Shown: positions 1 through 4,995 of the stretch, one piece after another
How the letters are laid out: every line of letters begins with the position of its first letter
Position numbering within the stretch: position 1 is the first letter of the stretch
The notes under the pieces: model-generated
Databases searched by the model: none
Told to the model about the DNA's origin: nothing
Seen by the model: the letters and a program-made list of their open reading frames with translations, nothing else
Program-made: the position numbers and the translations under genes
From: Candidatus Latescibacterota bacterium
Lineage (GTDB): Bacteria; JAAXHH01
Length of the DNA: 6,414 bases
NCBI GenBank assembly: GCA_022821935.1
Contig: JAJECR010000017.1
Coordinates: 1 to 6,414 of the forward strand
Direction: 5' to 3'

Positions 1-45
1 ACATGGATTTTCAGTCCACTGCTCTACCGCCTGAGCTACCTCGGC
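1..45 (-). tRNA. tRNA-Phe (GAA), partial: 5' half only
   Basis: On the minus strand the sequence begins with the acceptor strand GCCGAGG (45-39). It continues through TA, a D-arm with the stem pair GCTC/GAGC, and a 5-bp anticodon stem GTGGA/TCCAT closing the loop CTGAAAA. This loop has T33, anticodon GAA and A37, so it decodes phenylalanine. The variable region, T-arm and 3' acceptor strand lie beyond the left window edge. The call rests on the fold and anticodon read directly from sequence. The 5' end at 45 is set by the seven-base acceptor strand. Confidence 0.93.
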
Positions 46-64
46 GACCTTGCTTCAAAAAGCC

Positions 65-98
65 TGTCAATATTAGCGGTACCTACTCTGGATGTCAA
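65..98 (-). promoter_or_regulatory. sigma70-type promoter of tRNA-Phe
   Basis: Read on the minus strand, a perfect -35 box TTGACA (98-93) is followed by a 17-bp spacer and the -10 box TAATAT (75-70; 4 of 6 consensus positions). Transcription would start near position 63, giving a leader of roughly 18 nt before the tRNA 5' end at 45, which RNase P would remove. A T-rich stretch just upstream of the -35 box (about 99-108) could act as a weak UP element. A second TTGACA overlaps the end of the -10 region (70-65) but has no matching -10 box. Confidence 0.75.
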
Positions 99-112
99 TA
101 GAAATAACCGGA

Positions 113-134
113 GGATTACCGAAGGATTACCGAA
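113..134. repeat. Tandem 11-bp direct repeat, two copies
   Basis: The unit GGATTACCGAA occurs twice back to back (113-123 and 124-134) with no mismatch. It lies between the stop codon of the cytochrome gene and the -35 box of the tRNA-Phe promoter, about 15 bp upstream of that box. It most likely arose by replication slippage. No function can be read from it. Confidence 0.8.
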
Positions 135-187
135 CTCCCGGCCTGGCCGGTCGCAGGGGAAATCAGGAGGCGGGATGCGGCTTTCGG

Positions 188-964
188 CTACTTTCCTTCG
201 ACCGTGCTGTCGTCGAAATGGAGCATGAATTCGATGTAGTCGAGTTCCCGGTCGATACCCTGTCTTTTCGTGACGATGGTATTGGTGGCCAGGTAGTGGG
301 CCAGGCCGCGGAACTGCTGACGGACGCGCAGGAGACGGTTGCGGAGATAGGGCGCGTTGGGGTTATCACTGGGCATGGCGCGGATCTGGACATGTAGAGC
401 GTTGATCCGGCTGTCGGTATCTTCCAGCGGGATTCGGACCTCGTCGATATAATCCTGGTCGTGGCATTCGCCGCAGGGCGCGGTGATGGACACCATGTCT
501 ATGTGGACTTCCCGGACGTCGTGGCTGTTGTGGCAGGTGACGCATCCCGGTTCGAAGTCATTGGCTTCGAACAGCTCCCCGTGGGCGCTTTCGTAGAAGC
601 TCTCCAGCGCCTCCGGGTGGCAGCTTCCGCAGTCCTCCGGAATGGCCTCGGGCAGCGGCGCGTCCATGAACCCGTTCTGCTCCCCCATGGCCACCGTGAG
701 AATGGTGCTGGTGGGATCGCCCCCGTGGCAGGTGTCGCAGAAGACGCCGCGCCAGGCGTGTATGCTGCCCTGCCATTCCGCCACCTGTTTTGCGAGGGGT
801 TCGCCCAGCCGCTGATGGCAGAGGGCGCAGTTGTCGGTCATGCGCGTTTCGAGCTTGCGCCAGCTTGCCACGGGAGAGTCGGGGGTTCGTTGACCGCGGG
901 CCGTGGGCAGGGTGACCGCGAGCATGACAAACAGCAGGATGGCGGCCCGAAACAGGTAAATCAC
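188..964 (-). CDS. Secreted pentaheme cytochrome c
   Basis: Predicted periplasmic or extracytoplasmic electron-transfer protein with five CXXCH heme c attachment motifs: CALCH (46-50), CDTCH (76-80), CGSCH (112-116), CVTCH (141-145) and CGECH (164-168), numbered from the chosen start. Histidines between them (H69, H128, H148) are candidate distal axial ligands; the CxxCHxxH spacing at 141-148 is typical of cytochrome c3/NrfH-like multiheme proteins. The N-terminus is a signal peptide: a short n-region with Arg6, a hydrophobic core at about 7-19, and a likely cleavage after TARG (about residue 24). Residues about 170-258 carry no heme motif and are rich in charged, helix-forming residues. The frame is open back to a GTG at 1030. 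I prefer the GTG at 964 because it opens directly on the signal peptide and has AAGGA 11 nt upstream; a GTG at 973 is another option. It is alone on its strand, and its partner reductase or oxidase is not in the window. The general class is certain and the exact redox partner unknown. Confidence 0.88.
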   Translation of the reverse strand: MIYLFRAAILLFVMLAVTLPTARGQRTPDSPVASWRKLETRMTDNCALCHQRLGEPLAKQVAEWQGSIHAWRGVFCDTCHGGDPTSTILTVAMGEQNGFMDAPLPEAIPEDCGSCHPEALESFYESAHGELFEANDFEPGCVTCHNSHDVREVHIDMVSITAPCGECHDQDYIDEVRIPLEDTDSRINALHVQIRAMPSDNPNAPYLRNRLLRVRQQFRGLAHYLATNTIVTKRQGIDRELDYIEFMLHFDDSTVEGK

Positions 965-1023
965 CAGGTACACGTTCCTTGTCGTAATTGTAGTGCTTTG
1001 GAGTACATCCGAAAACGCAGTTA

Positions 1024-1052
1024 TATACACCCTATCGGCGCCGGCGCTTCAA
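1024..1052 (-). promoter_or_regulatory. Candidate promoter of the cytochrome gene
   Basis: On the minus strand, TTGAAG (1052-1047) is followed by a 17-bp spacer and TGTATA (1029-1024). An overlapping TATATA/TATAAC lies a few bases further on. Transcription would begin near 1017, which fits the translational start at 964 better than the upstream GTG at 1030. The spacer contains the perfect 10-bp palindrome GCGCCGGCGC (1038-1047), and ACAAT-T-ATTGT (1052-1062) abuts the -35 box. The boxes are only moderate matches, so this remains tentative. Confidence 0.35.
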
Positions 1053-1119
1053 CAATTATTGTAACGTTGGGCGTTGCGCCGGGCAAGCATTATCGCTTCG
1101 GATACCGGGTAGAATTCCC

Positions 1120-1147
1120 TTTACACCGGCCCCCTGGCTTCTATCTT
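1120..1147 (+). promoter_or_regulatory. Candidate promoter of the FAH-HEAT-dehydrogenase gene run
   Basis: TTTACA (1120-1125; 5 of 6 consensus) is followed by a 16-bp spacer and TATCTT (1142-1147; 4 of 6). Transcription would start around 1154, about 58 nt before the ATG at 1212. It is the best plus-strand promoter I could find in the 965-1211 divergent region, judged by eye against the sigma70 consensus only. Confidence 0.4.
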
Positions 1148-1211
1148 CTACCTGTACTCATGGCGTACGTGAAACCGTCGAAACACATCAATTCAATCCC
1201 GGGAAATCCCA

Positions 1212-2117
1212 ATGAAACTGGTCCAATTCTACGAACCCGGCCAGGAGTCCGGCGTCGGCATCGTCCAGGATGATCACATCATCGATCTCACGGAAATCAT
1301 GCCGGAAGTGGAAACTGTCAACGACCTGATGCACGTGGCCGGCGCGGCGCGCCTCTCCCTGGCGGAGCTGGTCGAACGCGCATTGAACGGCTACGACGGC
1401 CAACTGGCCGGGTTTACCTATGAATCGCTGGATGTTACGCCGGACGTGGGCTTTCCCCACCTGATGGTACCGCTGTTTGCTCCCGAAGTGTGGGGTTTTG
1501 GCGTGACCTACAAGCGCAGCGCCGAATTCAGGGACGATGACGCCCAACAGAACATCTACGACCAGGTGTACAATTCCGACCGCCCGGAGTCCTTCTTCAA
1601 GGCCACCGCCTCCCGCTGTTCAGGCCCCAACGCGCCGATCTGCGTGCGCGGCGATTCGAAGTTTACCGCCACCGAGCCGGAACTCGCCTACGTGCTGGGC
1701 GACGAGGGCGAAATCGTGGGCTATACTCTGTGCAACGATGTCTCGGCCTGGGACATTGAGCGGGAAAACCCCCTGTATCTGAACCAGTCCAAGATCTACC
1801 AGGGATGCTGCGCGCTTGGCCCCACGCTCGTCACGGCGGACGCGATCGACGATCCTTACGATATCGATATTCAATGCCGGATCCTCCGGGACGACGCCGT
1901 CGTATTCGAGGGGGAGGCCAACACGTCGCAACTGGCGCGCAGCTTTGACGAGTTGAACGAGTATCTGTACCGGGACAATCTCATTCCGTCGGGCACCGTC
2001 GTTTCCACGGGCACGGGCATCATAGTCCCGAACGACCTCGGCCTGCGGGAAGGCGATCTCGTGGTCATTTCGTCGCCGGAGATCGGCGTGCTTGCCAATC
2101 CTGTACAGCAGTTATAG
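1212..2117 (+). CDS. FAH-superfamily hydro-lyase, 2-keto-3-deoxy-arabinonate dehydratase type
   Basis: A 301-residue cytoplasmic enzyme of the fumarylacetoacetate hydrolase superfamily. Residues about 92-205 carry the diagnostic stretches: EVWGFGVTYKRS (92-103), a Y..VY..DRPE.FFKA segment (116-131), EPELAYVLG (155-163), VGYTLCNDVSAWDIE (169-183), ENPLYL and SKIYQGCCALGP. This order resembles the 2-dehydro-3-deoxy-D-arabinonate dehydratase (KdaD/AraD1) subgroup more than fumarylacetoacetases or acylpyruvases. E155, E157 and D176 are the expected metal (Mg2+) ligands and K194 the expected catalytic lysine; their spacing matches what I recall of the Sulfolobus enzyme. The family reaction would be dehydration of a 2-keto-3-deoxy pentonate to 2-oxoglutarate semialdehyde. 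The length (301 aa) is normal. The ATG at 1212 has only a weak purine stretch (GGGAAA) upstream. First of three closely spaced genes; the next begins 13 nt after its stop. The superfamily is secure and the exact substrate inferred. Confidence 0.85.
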   Translation: MKLVQFYEPGQESGVGIVQDDHIIDLTEIMPEVETVNDLMHVAGAARLSLAELVERALNGYDGQLAGFTYESLDVTPDVGFPHLMVPLFAPEVWGFGVTYKRSAEFRDDDAQQNIYDQVYNSDRPESFFKATASRCSGPNAPICVRGDSKFTATEPELAYVLGDEGEIVGYTLCNDVSAWDIERENPLYLNQSKIYQGCCALGPTLVTADAIDDPYDIDIQCRILRDDAVVFEGEANTSQLARSFDELNEYLYRDNLIPSGTVVSTGTGIIVPNDLGLREGDLVVISSPEIGVLANPVQQL

Positions 2118-2130
2118 ACACGGTACCGCT

Positions 2131-2688
2131 ATGGCACGACGAAACCAGGGACTGAACCGACATCAGAAGGCCGGGCGGAAGCCGGGCGAAGAGCGCGTGA
2201 GCAGGGAAGAAATCGAGGAACTCCTGCTCCTGTCCGCGAGTGCCGATCCCGAGGACCGGATCCTGGCCGCGACCTACATGTGCCCGTGCCACGTCCGTCA
2301 CCGCAACGAGGAGGTCTGGCAGGCGCTTTACCGGATGATGGAAGACGCAGACCCCCGCGTCCGCCGGCGCGCCTGGCATACGCTGGAAGACGGTGGTTGT
2401 CCCACCGATCCGGCCTTCGAGCCCATCGTCAGGCGCGCGCTGGACTCCGAAACCGACCGCCAGGTGCTCGGATTCGCGCGGCGGTTCGCCCAGCCTTTTC
2501 TGGAGAACGATGTGGTCTCCATGAAGCGCTCCGATAATCCGGCAGCTCATCAGAGAGGCAAATGCGACTTCTGCGGCAGGACCGGGGTGCCGGTCACCCG
2601 GGATTACGACACGGAAATCCCGGCGGGAGGAGTGACTCGCGCGGCCTGGATCTGTGACGATTGCTCGTCAGAAGGGCTCCGCCCCTGA
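2131..2688 (+). CDS. HEAT-repeat-like protein with C-terminal zinc-binding site
   Basis: A 185-residue cytoplasmic protein of unknown function. The N-terminus (1-25) is strongly basic (MARRNQG start, then Lys/Arg-rich), which could contact nucleic acid. Residues about 26-125 form paired helices of HEAT/armadillo type, including EVWQALYRMMEDADPRVRRRA (61-81), with the usual DxDPxVRxxA hinge, and FEPIVRRAL (96-104). A CPCHVRHRN motif (51-59) sits at a helix junction and resembles one I remember from HEAT-repeat proteins of environmental bacteria. The C-terminus has CDFC (145-148) and CDDC (175-178), a likely Cys4 zinc knuckle or ribbon. I chose the ATG at 2131, 13 nt after the FAH stop. A TTG at 2092 preceded by GGAG would add 13 residues and overlap the FAH gene, but that extension looks non-coding. 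No Shine-Dalgarno precedes 2131, so translation may be coupled to the FAH gene. No function can be assigned; an adaptor or nucleic-acid-associated role is possible. Confidence 0.72.
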   Translation: MARRNQGLNRHQKAGRKPGEERVSREEIEELLLLSASADPEDRILAATYMCPCHVRHRNEEVWQALYRMMEDADPRVRRRAWHTLEDGGCPTDPAFEPIVRRALDSETDRQVLGFARRFAQPFLENDVVSMKRSDNPAAHQRGKCDFCGRTGVPVTRDYDTEIPAGGVTRAAWICDDCSSEGLRP

Positions 2689-2704
2689 GAGGGTTCATCC
2701 AAGC

Positions 2705-3766
2705 ATGCCAAACTACGAAATCGCCGTGATCGGCGGGGACGGTGTCGGCCCCGAAGTCATCGAAGAAGGCATTCGGGTACTTGAGGCACTGGGAGACCCG
2801 GCCTTCCGCTTCACCCGGCTGGACTGGAGTTCGGATCGCTACAAGCGCACGGGAAGGTTCATTCCCGAGGGCGGCCTGGAAGAACTGGCTTCCTTTGACG
2901 CCATATTCTTCGGCGCGGTCGGCGACGCGGAAGTCCAGGACCACATCACCCTGAACAACCTGATCCTTCCCATACGCCGCAGGTACGACCAGTACGCCTG
3001 CGTTCGGCCCGCCTATCTCTTCGAAGGGGTCCGTTCTCCCCTCGCCGGGCAGGGCCCGGGCGACATAGACCTGGTCGTCATCCGGGAGAACACCGAGGGG
3101 GAATACGCGGACATCGGCGGCAGGGTGTACCACCAGACCGACCAGGAAGTCGCGGTCCAGACGTCCGTTTTCACCCGGCACGGCACCGAACGCATCATCC
3201 GCTACGCCTTCGAGGAGGCGCGGCGGCGCGGAGGCAGGCGCAAGGTCACTTCCATCACGAAGTCGAACGCCCAGGGTTACGGCATGGTATTCTGGGACGA
3301 GGTTTTCGACAACGTGAAAGACGTGTATCCGGATATCGAGACGGAATCCCTGCTGATCGACGCGGCCGCCATGGATTTCGTGCGCCGGCCCCAGGACTTC
3401 GACGTGGTGGTCGCGTCGAACCTGTTCGGCGACATACTCACCGATATATCGGCGATCACCATCGGCAGCATGGGCTTGGCGCCCAGCGCGAATCTGAACC
3501 CGGAACGCGTTCATCCTTCCATGTTCGAGCCGGTCCACGGTTCGGCCTTTGAACTCATCGGCAAGAACCAGGTCAATCCCCTGGCCACGATCCTGGCGGC
3601 GGCCATGATGGTCGAGTTTCTGGGCCAGCGGGAAGCTGGAGCAGACATACGCAGGGCCGTGGCGGAAAACCTGCGTGAAGCCCGGTTGCGTACGCCCGAC
3701 ATCGGCGGTTCGTCGAGTACCGTTGAAGTGGGCAGTGATATCGTCCGGCGCCTGGATAGCCGATAA
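2705..3766 (+). CDS. NAD-dependent beta-decarboxylating dehydrogenase, D-malate/tartrate dehydrogenase type
   Basis: A 353-residue cytoplasmic enzyme of the isocitrate/isopropylmalate dehydrogenase family, which oxidises a 2-hydroxyacid and decarboxylates the resulting beta-keto acid with a divalent metal. Visible landmarks are IGGDGVGPEV (9-18), FDAIFFGAVG (64-73), the substrate-binding arginines R91, R101 and R127, RENTEGEY with catalytic Y134, TSITKSN with catalytic K186, metal aspartates D219, D243 and D247 (SNLFGDILTDI), and the nucleotide loop FEPVHGSA.. GKNQVNPLATI (274-295). Phrases such as RENTEGEY, SNLFGDIL.D and APSANLNPER recall E. coli DmlA and tartrate dehydrogenase more than LeuB or Icd. 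No leucine biosynthesis genes are nearby, which also argues for a catabolic role. I chose the ATG at 2705 because it begins directly at the Rossmann-like N-terminus, 16 nt after the preceding stop, with GAGAGGG 11 nt upstream. A GTG at 2654 would add 17 non-homologous residues. Malate, tartrate, 3-isopropylmalate or a related acid could be the substrate. Confidence 0.85.
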   Translation: MPNYEIAVIGGDGVGPEVIEEGIRVLEALGDPAFRFTRLDWSSDRYKRTGRFIPEGGLEELASFDAIFFGAVGDAEVQDHITLNNLILPIRRRYDQYACVRPAYLFEGVRSPLAGQGPGDIDLVVIRENTEGEYADIGGRVYHQTDQEVAVQTSVFTRHGTERIIRYAFEEARRRGGRRKVTSITKSNAQGYGMVFWDEVFDNVKDVYPDIETESLLIDAAAMDFVRRPQDFDVVVASNLFGDILTDISAITIGSMGLAPSANLNPERVHPSMFEPVHGSAFELIGKNQVNPLATILAAAMMVEFLGQREAGADIRRAVAENLREARLRTPDIGGSSSTVEVGSDIVRRLDSR

Positions 3767-3772
3767 GGCGGT

Positions 3773-3795
3773 CCGGCCACGGATTCCCCGGCCGG
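3773..3795. terminator. Possible bidirectional terminator hairpin between convergent genes
   Basis: CCGGCC (3773-3778) and GGCCGG (3790-3795) form a 6-bp GC stem with an 11-nt loop in the 41-bp gap between the converging dehydrogenase and DapA-family genes. No T-tract follows on either strand, so intrinsic termination would be weak. The position is its main support. Confidence 0.25.
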
Positions 3796-3807
3796 TTGGC
3801 GCGGCCT

Positions 3808-4692
3808 TCACACGAGGCCGAGTTCACTCATTATACCGCGCAGCGTCTTGCGTTGTTCATCGGTCACGGACGTGCCCGGAGGACGCGGCGCTCCGCATTC
3901 GATCCCCAGCCGCTCGCTGAGTGCGGCTTTCGCGACGGCATGGAATTCCCCGCCGCACGCGCCGAGGGCTTCCCAGAGACGGCTCGCGCGATCCTGCGCC
4001 GTTTCCGCCCGATTGAGGTCGCCCGCACGGTAGGCCGTCCAGATTTCCACCCAGTACTCAGGCGCTATGATGGGAGGACCGTCGACACAGCCCCTGGCGC
4101 CGATCGTCAGGGCGGGCAGCATCAGCTGGTGATTGCCGACCAGGCAGCTCAGGCCCATGGCCGCGAACGTCCTGACGTTAGGGAAAACCTGCGAAGAGTG
4201 CTTGAGTCCTGCCAACTGCGGTACCCGGTCCTGGACCCTGCGCATCAGATCCGGGGTGATCTCCACGCCCGTAGACTGGGGCAGGTTGTAGACGAAGAGG
4301 GGCAGGTCCGCCGCGGCGGCCACGATACGGTAGTGTTCGGCGATGGCCTGATCCGTTCGTCCGTAGAAGAACGGCGGCACGCAGCAAATGGCCTCAACGC
4401 CGGCGCGGGCGGCATGTTCGGCAAGACGGGCCGCCCTTTCCGTGGTAGCGGCGCCCACGTGCATGATGTTGTTTACGCGGCCCCGTGCCTGGTCCGCCGC
4501 CGCCGAGGCAATCCGCATGTTCTCGTCGTCGCTGAGCAGTATGCTCTCCCCCGTGCCCCCGGCGATCCAGAAACCATGGACGCCGGCCTCGATATTGAAT
4601 TCCATGACCTTGCGGAACGCTTCCTCGTGGAAACTGCCTTCGCTGGTCATAGGGGTAATGATGGCAGGCAGAATACCTTCAAATTCGGACAT
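3808..4692 (-). CDS. DapA/N-acetylneuraminate lyase-family aldolase or lyase
   Basis: A 294-residue class I TIM-barrel enzyme that would form a Schiff base with pyruvate or a 2-keto acid. The sequence shows ILPAIITPM (7-15) on strand 1, the substrate-binding loop GGTGES (45-50), VPPFFYG (105-111), FVYNLPQSTG with the conserved tyrosine Y135, and AGLKHSS with the Schiff-base lysine K164. GCVDG (201-205) and the C-terminal helical segment complete the barrel, and the length is typical. The loop is GGTGES rather than the GTTGE of dihydrodipicolinate synthase or the GSTGE of sialate lyase. Together with no lysine-pathway neighbours, this favours a catabolic aldolase or dehydratase for sugar acids, but the substrate is not determined. 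The start at 4692 is well supported by AAGGAG eight bases upstream; an in-frame ATG at 4773 lacks such a site and would add 27 non-homologous residues. It is a single gene, convergent with the dehydrogenase. Confidence 0.87.
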   Translation of the reverse strand: MSEFEGILPAIITPMTSEGSFHEEAFRKVMEFNIEAGVHGFWIAGGTGESILLSDDENMRIASAAADQARGRVNNIMHVGAATTERAARLAEHAARAGVEAICCVPPFFYGRTDQAIAEHYRIVAAAADLPLFVYNLPQSTGVEITPDLMRRVQDRVPQLAGLKHSSQVFPNVRTFAAMGLSCLVGNHQLMLPALTIGARGCVDGPPIIAPEYWVEIWTAYRAGDLNRAETAQDRASRLWEALGACGGEFHAVAKAALSERLGIECGAPRPPGTSVTDEQRKTLRGIMSELGLV

Positions 4693-4836
4693 GGAATTCG
4701 CTCCTTCCACACGAGTAGACACGGTAAATGGATCGGGCTGCTCCCTGGCGCCGGGAATGGCGCGGCGGCCCATGAAAGGTATGTTGAAAGGGCAAAAACG
4801 GAAGGGTAAAATTGACCTGCCGATTGGACAAATTGC

Positions 4837-4865
4837 TTGACATCATGCCGGTATGCCGTTGTTAT
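4837..4865 (+). promoter_or_regulatory. sigma70-type promoter of glcF
   Basis: A perfect -35 box TTGACA (4837-4842), a 17-bp spacer and the -10 box TGTTAT (4860-4865; 4 of 6 consensus). The spacer carries ATGCCG twice (4845-4850 and 4853-4858). Transcription would start near 4872, giving a leader of about 124 nt before the glcF ATG at 4996. This leader would contain the inverted repeat at 4881-4912. Confidence 0.6.
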
Positions 4866-4880
4866 GTAACGATCAATCCC

Positions 4881-4912
4881 ATGTGAAGCAAGACAGGCAA
4901 ACTGCTTCACAT
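4881..4912. promoter_or_regulatory. Perfect 10-bp inverted repeat: candidate operator or leader hairpin
   Basis: ATGTGAAGCA (4881-4890) and TGCTTCACAT (4903-4912) are exact reverse complements separated by 12 bp. The half-site centres are 22 bp apart, about two helical turns, which suits a dimeric regulator binding one face of the DNA. It begins about 16 bp downstream of the -10 box of the glcF promoter, where a repressor would block transcription. In RNA it would form a 10-bp stem with a 12-nt loop in the leader. No strong T-run follows, so a simple terminator is unlikely. Confidence 0.6.
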
Positions 4913-4995
4913 ATCGAGTTTCCCGGTGCGGTTGAATTGGCCGTTCCGGGCCGGATTACGGCCTCCCGCTACCCACAGATCGGATTTAGTGCCGA

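Larger units (their letters stand above)
4693..4995. other. Divergent intergenic region between lyase gene and glcF
   Basis: About 300 bp without a credible gene; reading frames across it are short or antisense. It is more AT-rich in its middle third (about 4770-4920) than the flanking genes. It holds the lyase ribosome-binding site (AAGGAG on the minus strand, about 4701-4706), a good plus-strand promoter (4837-4865) and a perfect 10-bp inverted repeat (4881-4912). Smaller GC dyads lie near 4939-4963, including TCCGG-G-CCGGA at 4945-4955. I found no convincing minus-strand promoter for the lyase gene; TTGTCC with a 17-bp spacer and TACCCT is the best but weak. Confidence 0.7.

Noticed and set aside
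139..152. CCGGC-CTG-GCCGG hairpin after the cytochrome stop as an intrinsic terminator
   Set aside because: The stem is only 5 bp and no T-run follows on the minus strand, so it does not meet the pattern of an intrinsic terminator.
461..1273. Long plus-strand open frame of 270 codons opposite the cytochrome gene
   Set aside because: It is antisense to a gene with five heme motifs and a signal peptide, crosses the divergent intergenic region, and shows no recognisable domain. Long antisense frames are expected at this GC content.
1160..1273. Possible short upstream reading frame starting at ATG 1160 and overlapping the FAH gene start
   Set aside because: It has no ribosome-binding site, no recognisable peptide, and is simply the end of the antisense-type frame; a regulatory leader peptide cannot be supported.
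2705..3766. Annotation of the dehydrogenase as LeuB (3-isopropylmalate dehydrogenase)
   Set aside because: Its RENTEGEY and APSANLNPER phrases are closer to D-malate/tartrate dehydrogenases, and no leucine-pathway genes are nearby. LeuB is not excluded but is less likely.
2594..3811. 405-codon minus-strand frame opposite the dehydrogenase gene
   Set aside because: Mirror of a gene with all catalytic residues of its family. The frame has no family motifs and overlaps three other genes.
3796..4809. 337-codon plus-strand frame opposite the DapA-family gene
   Set aside because: Antisense shadow. The minus strand has a strong Shine-Dalgarno and intact GGTGES, tyrosine and Schiff-base lysine motifs.
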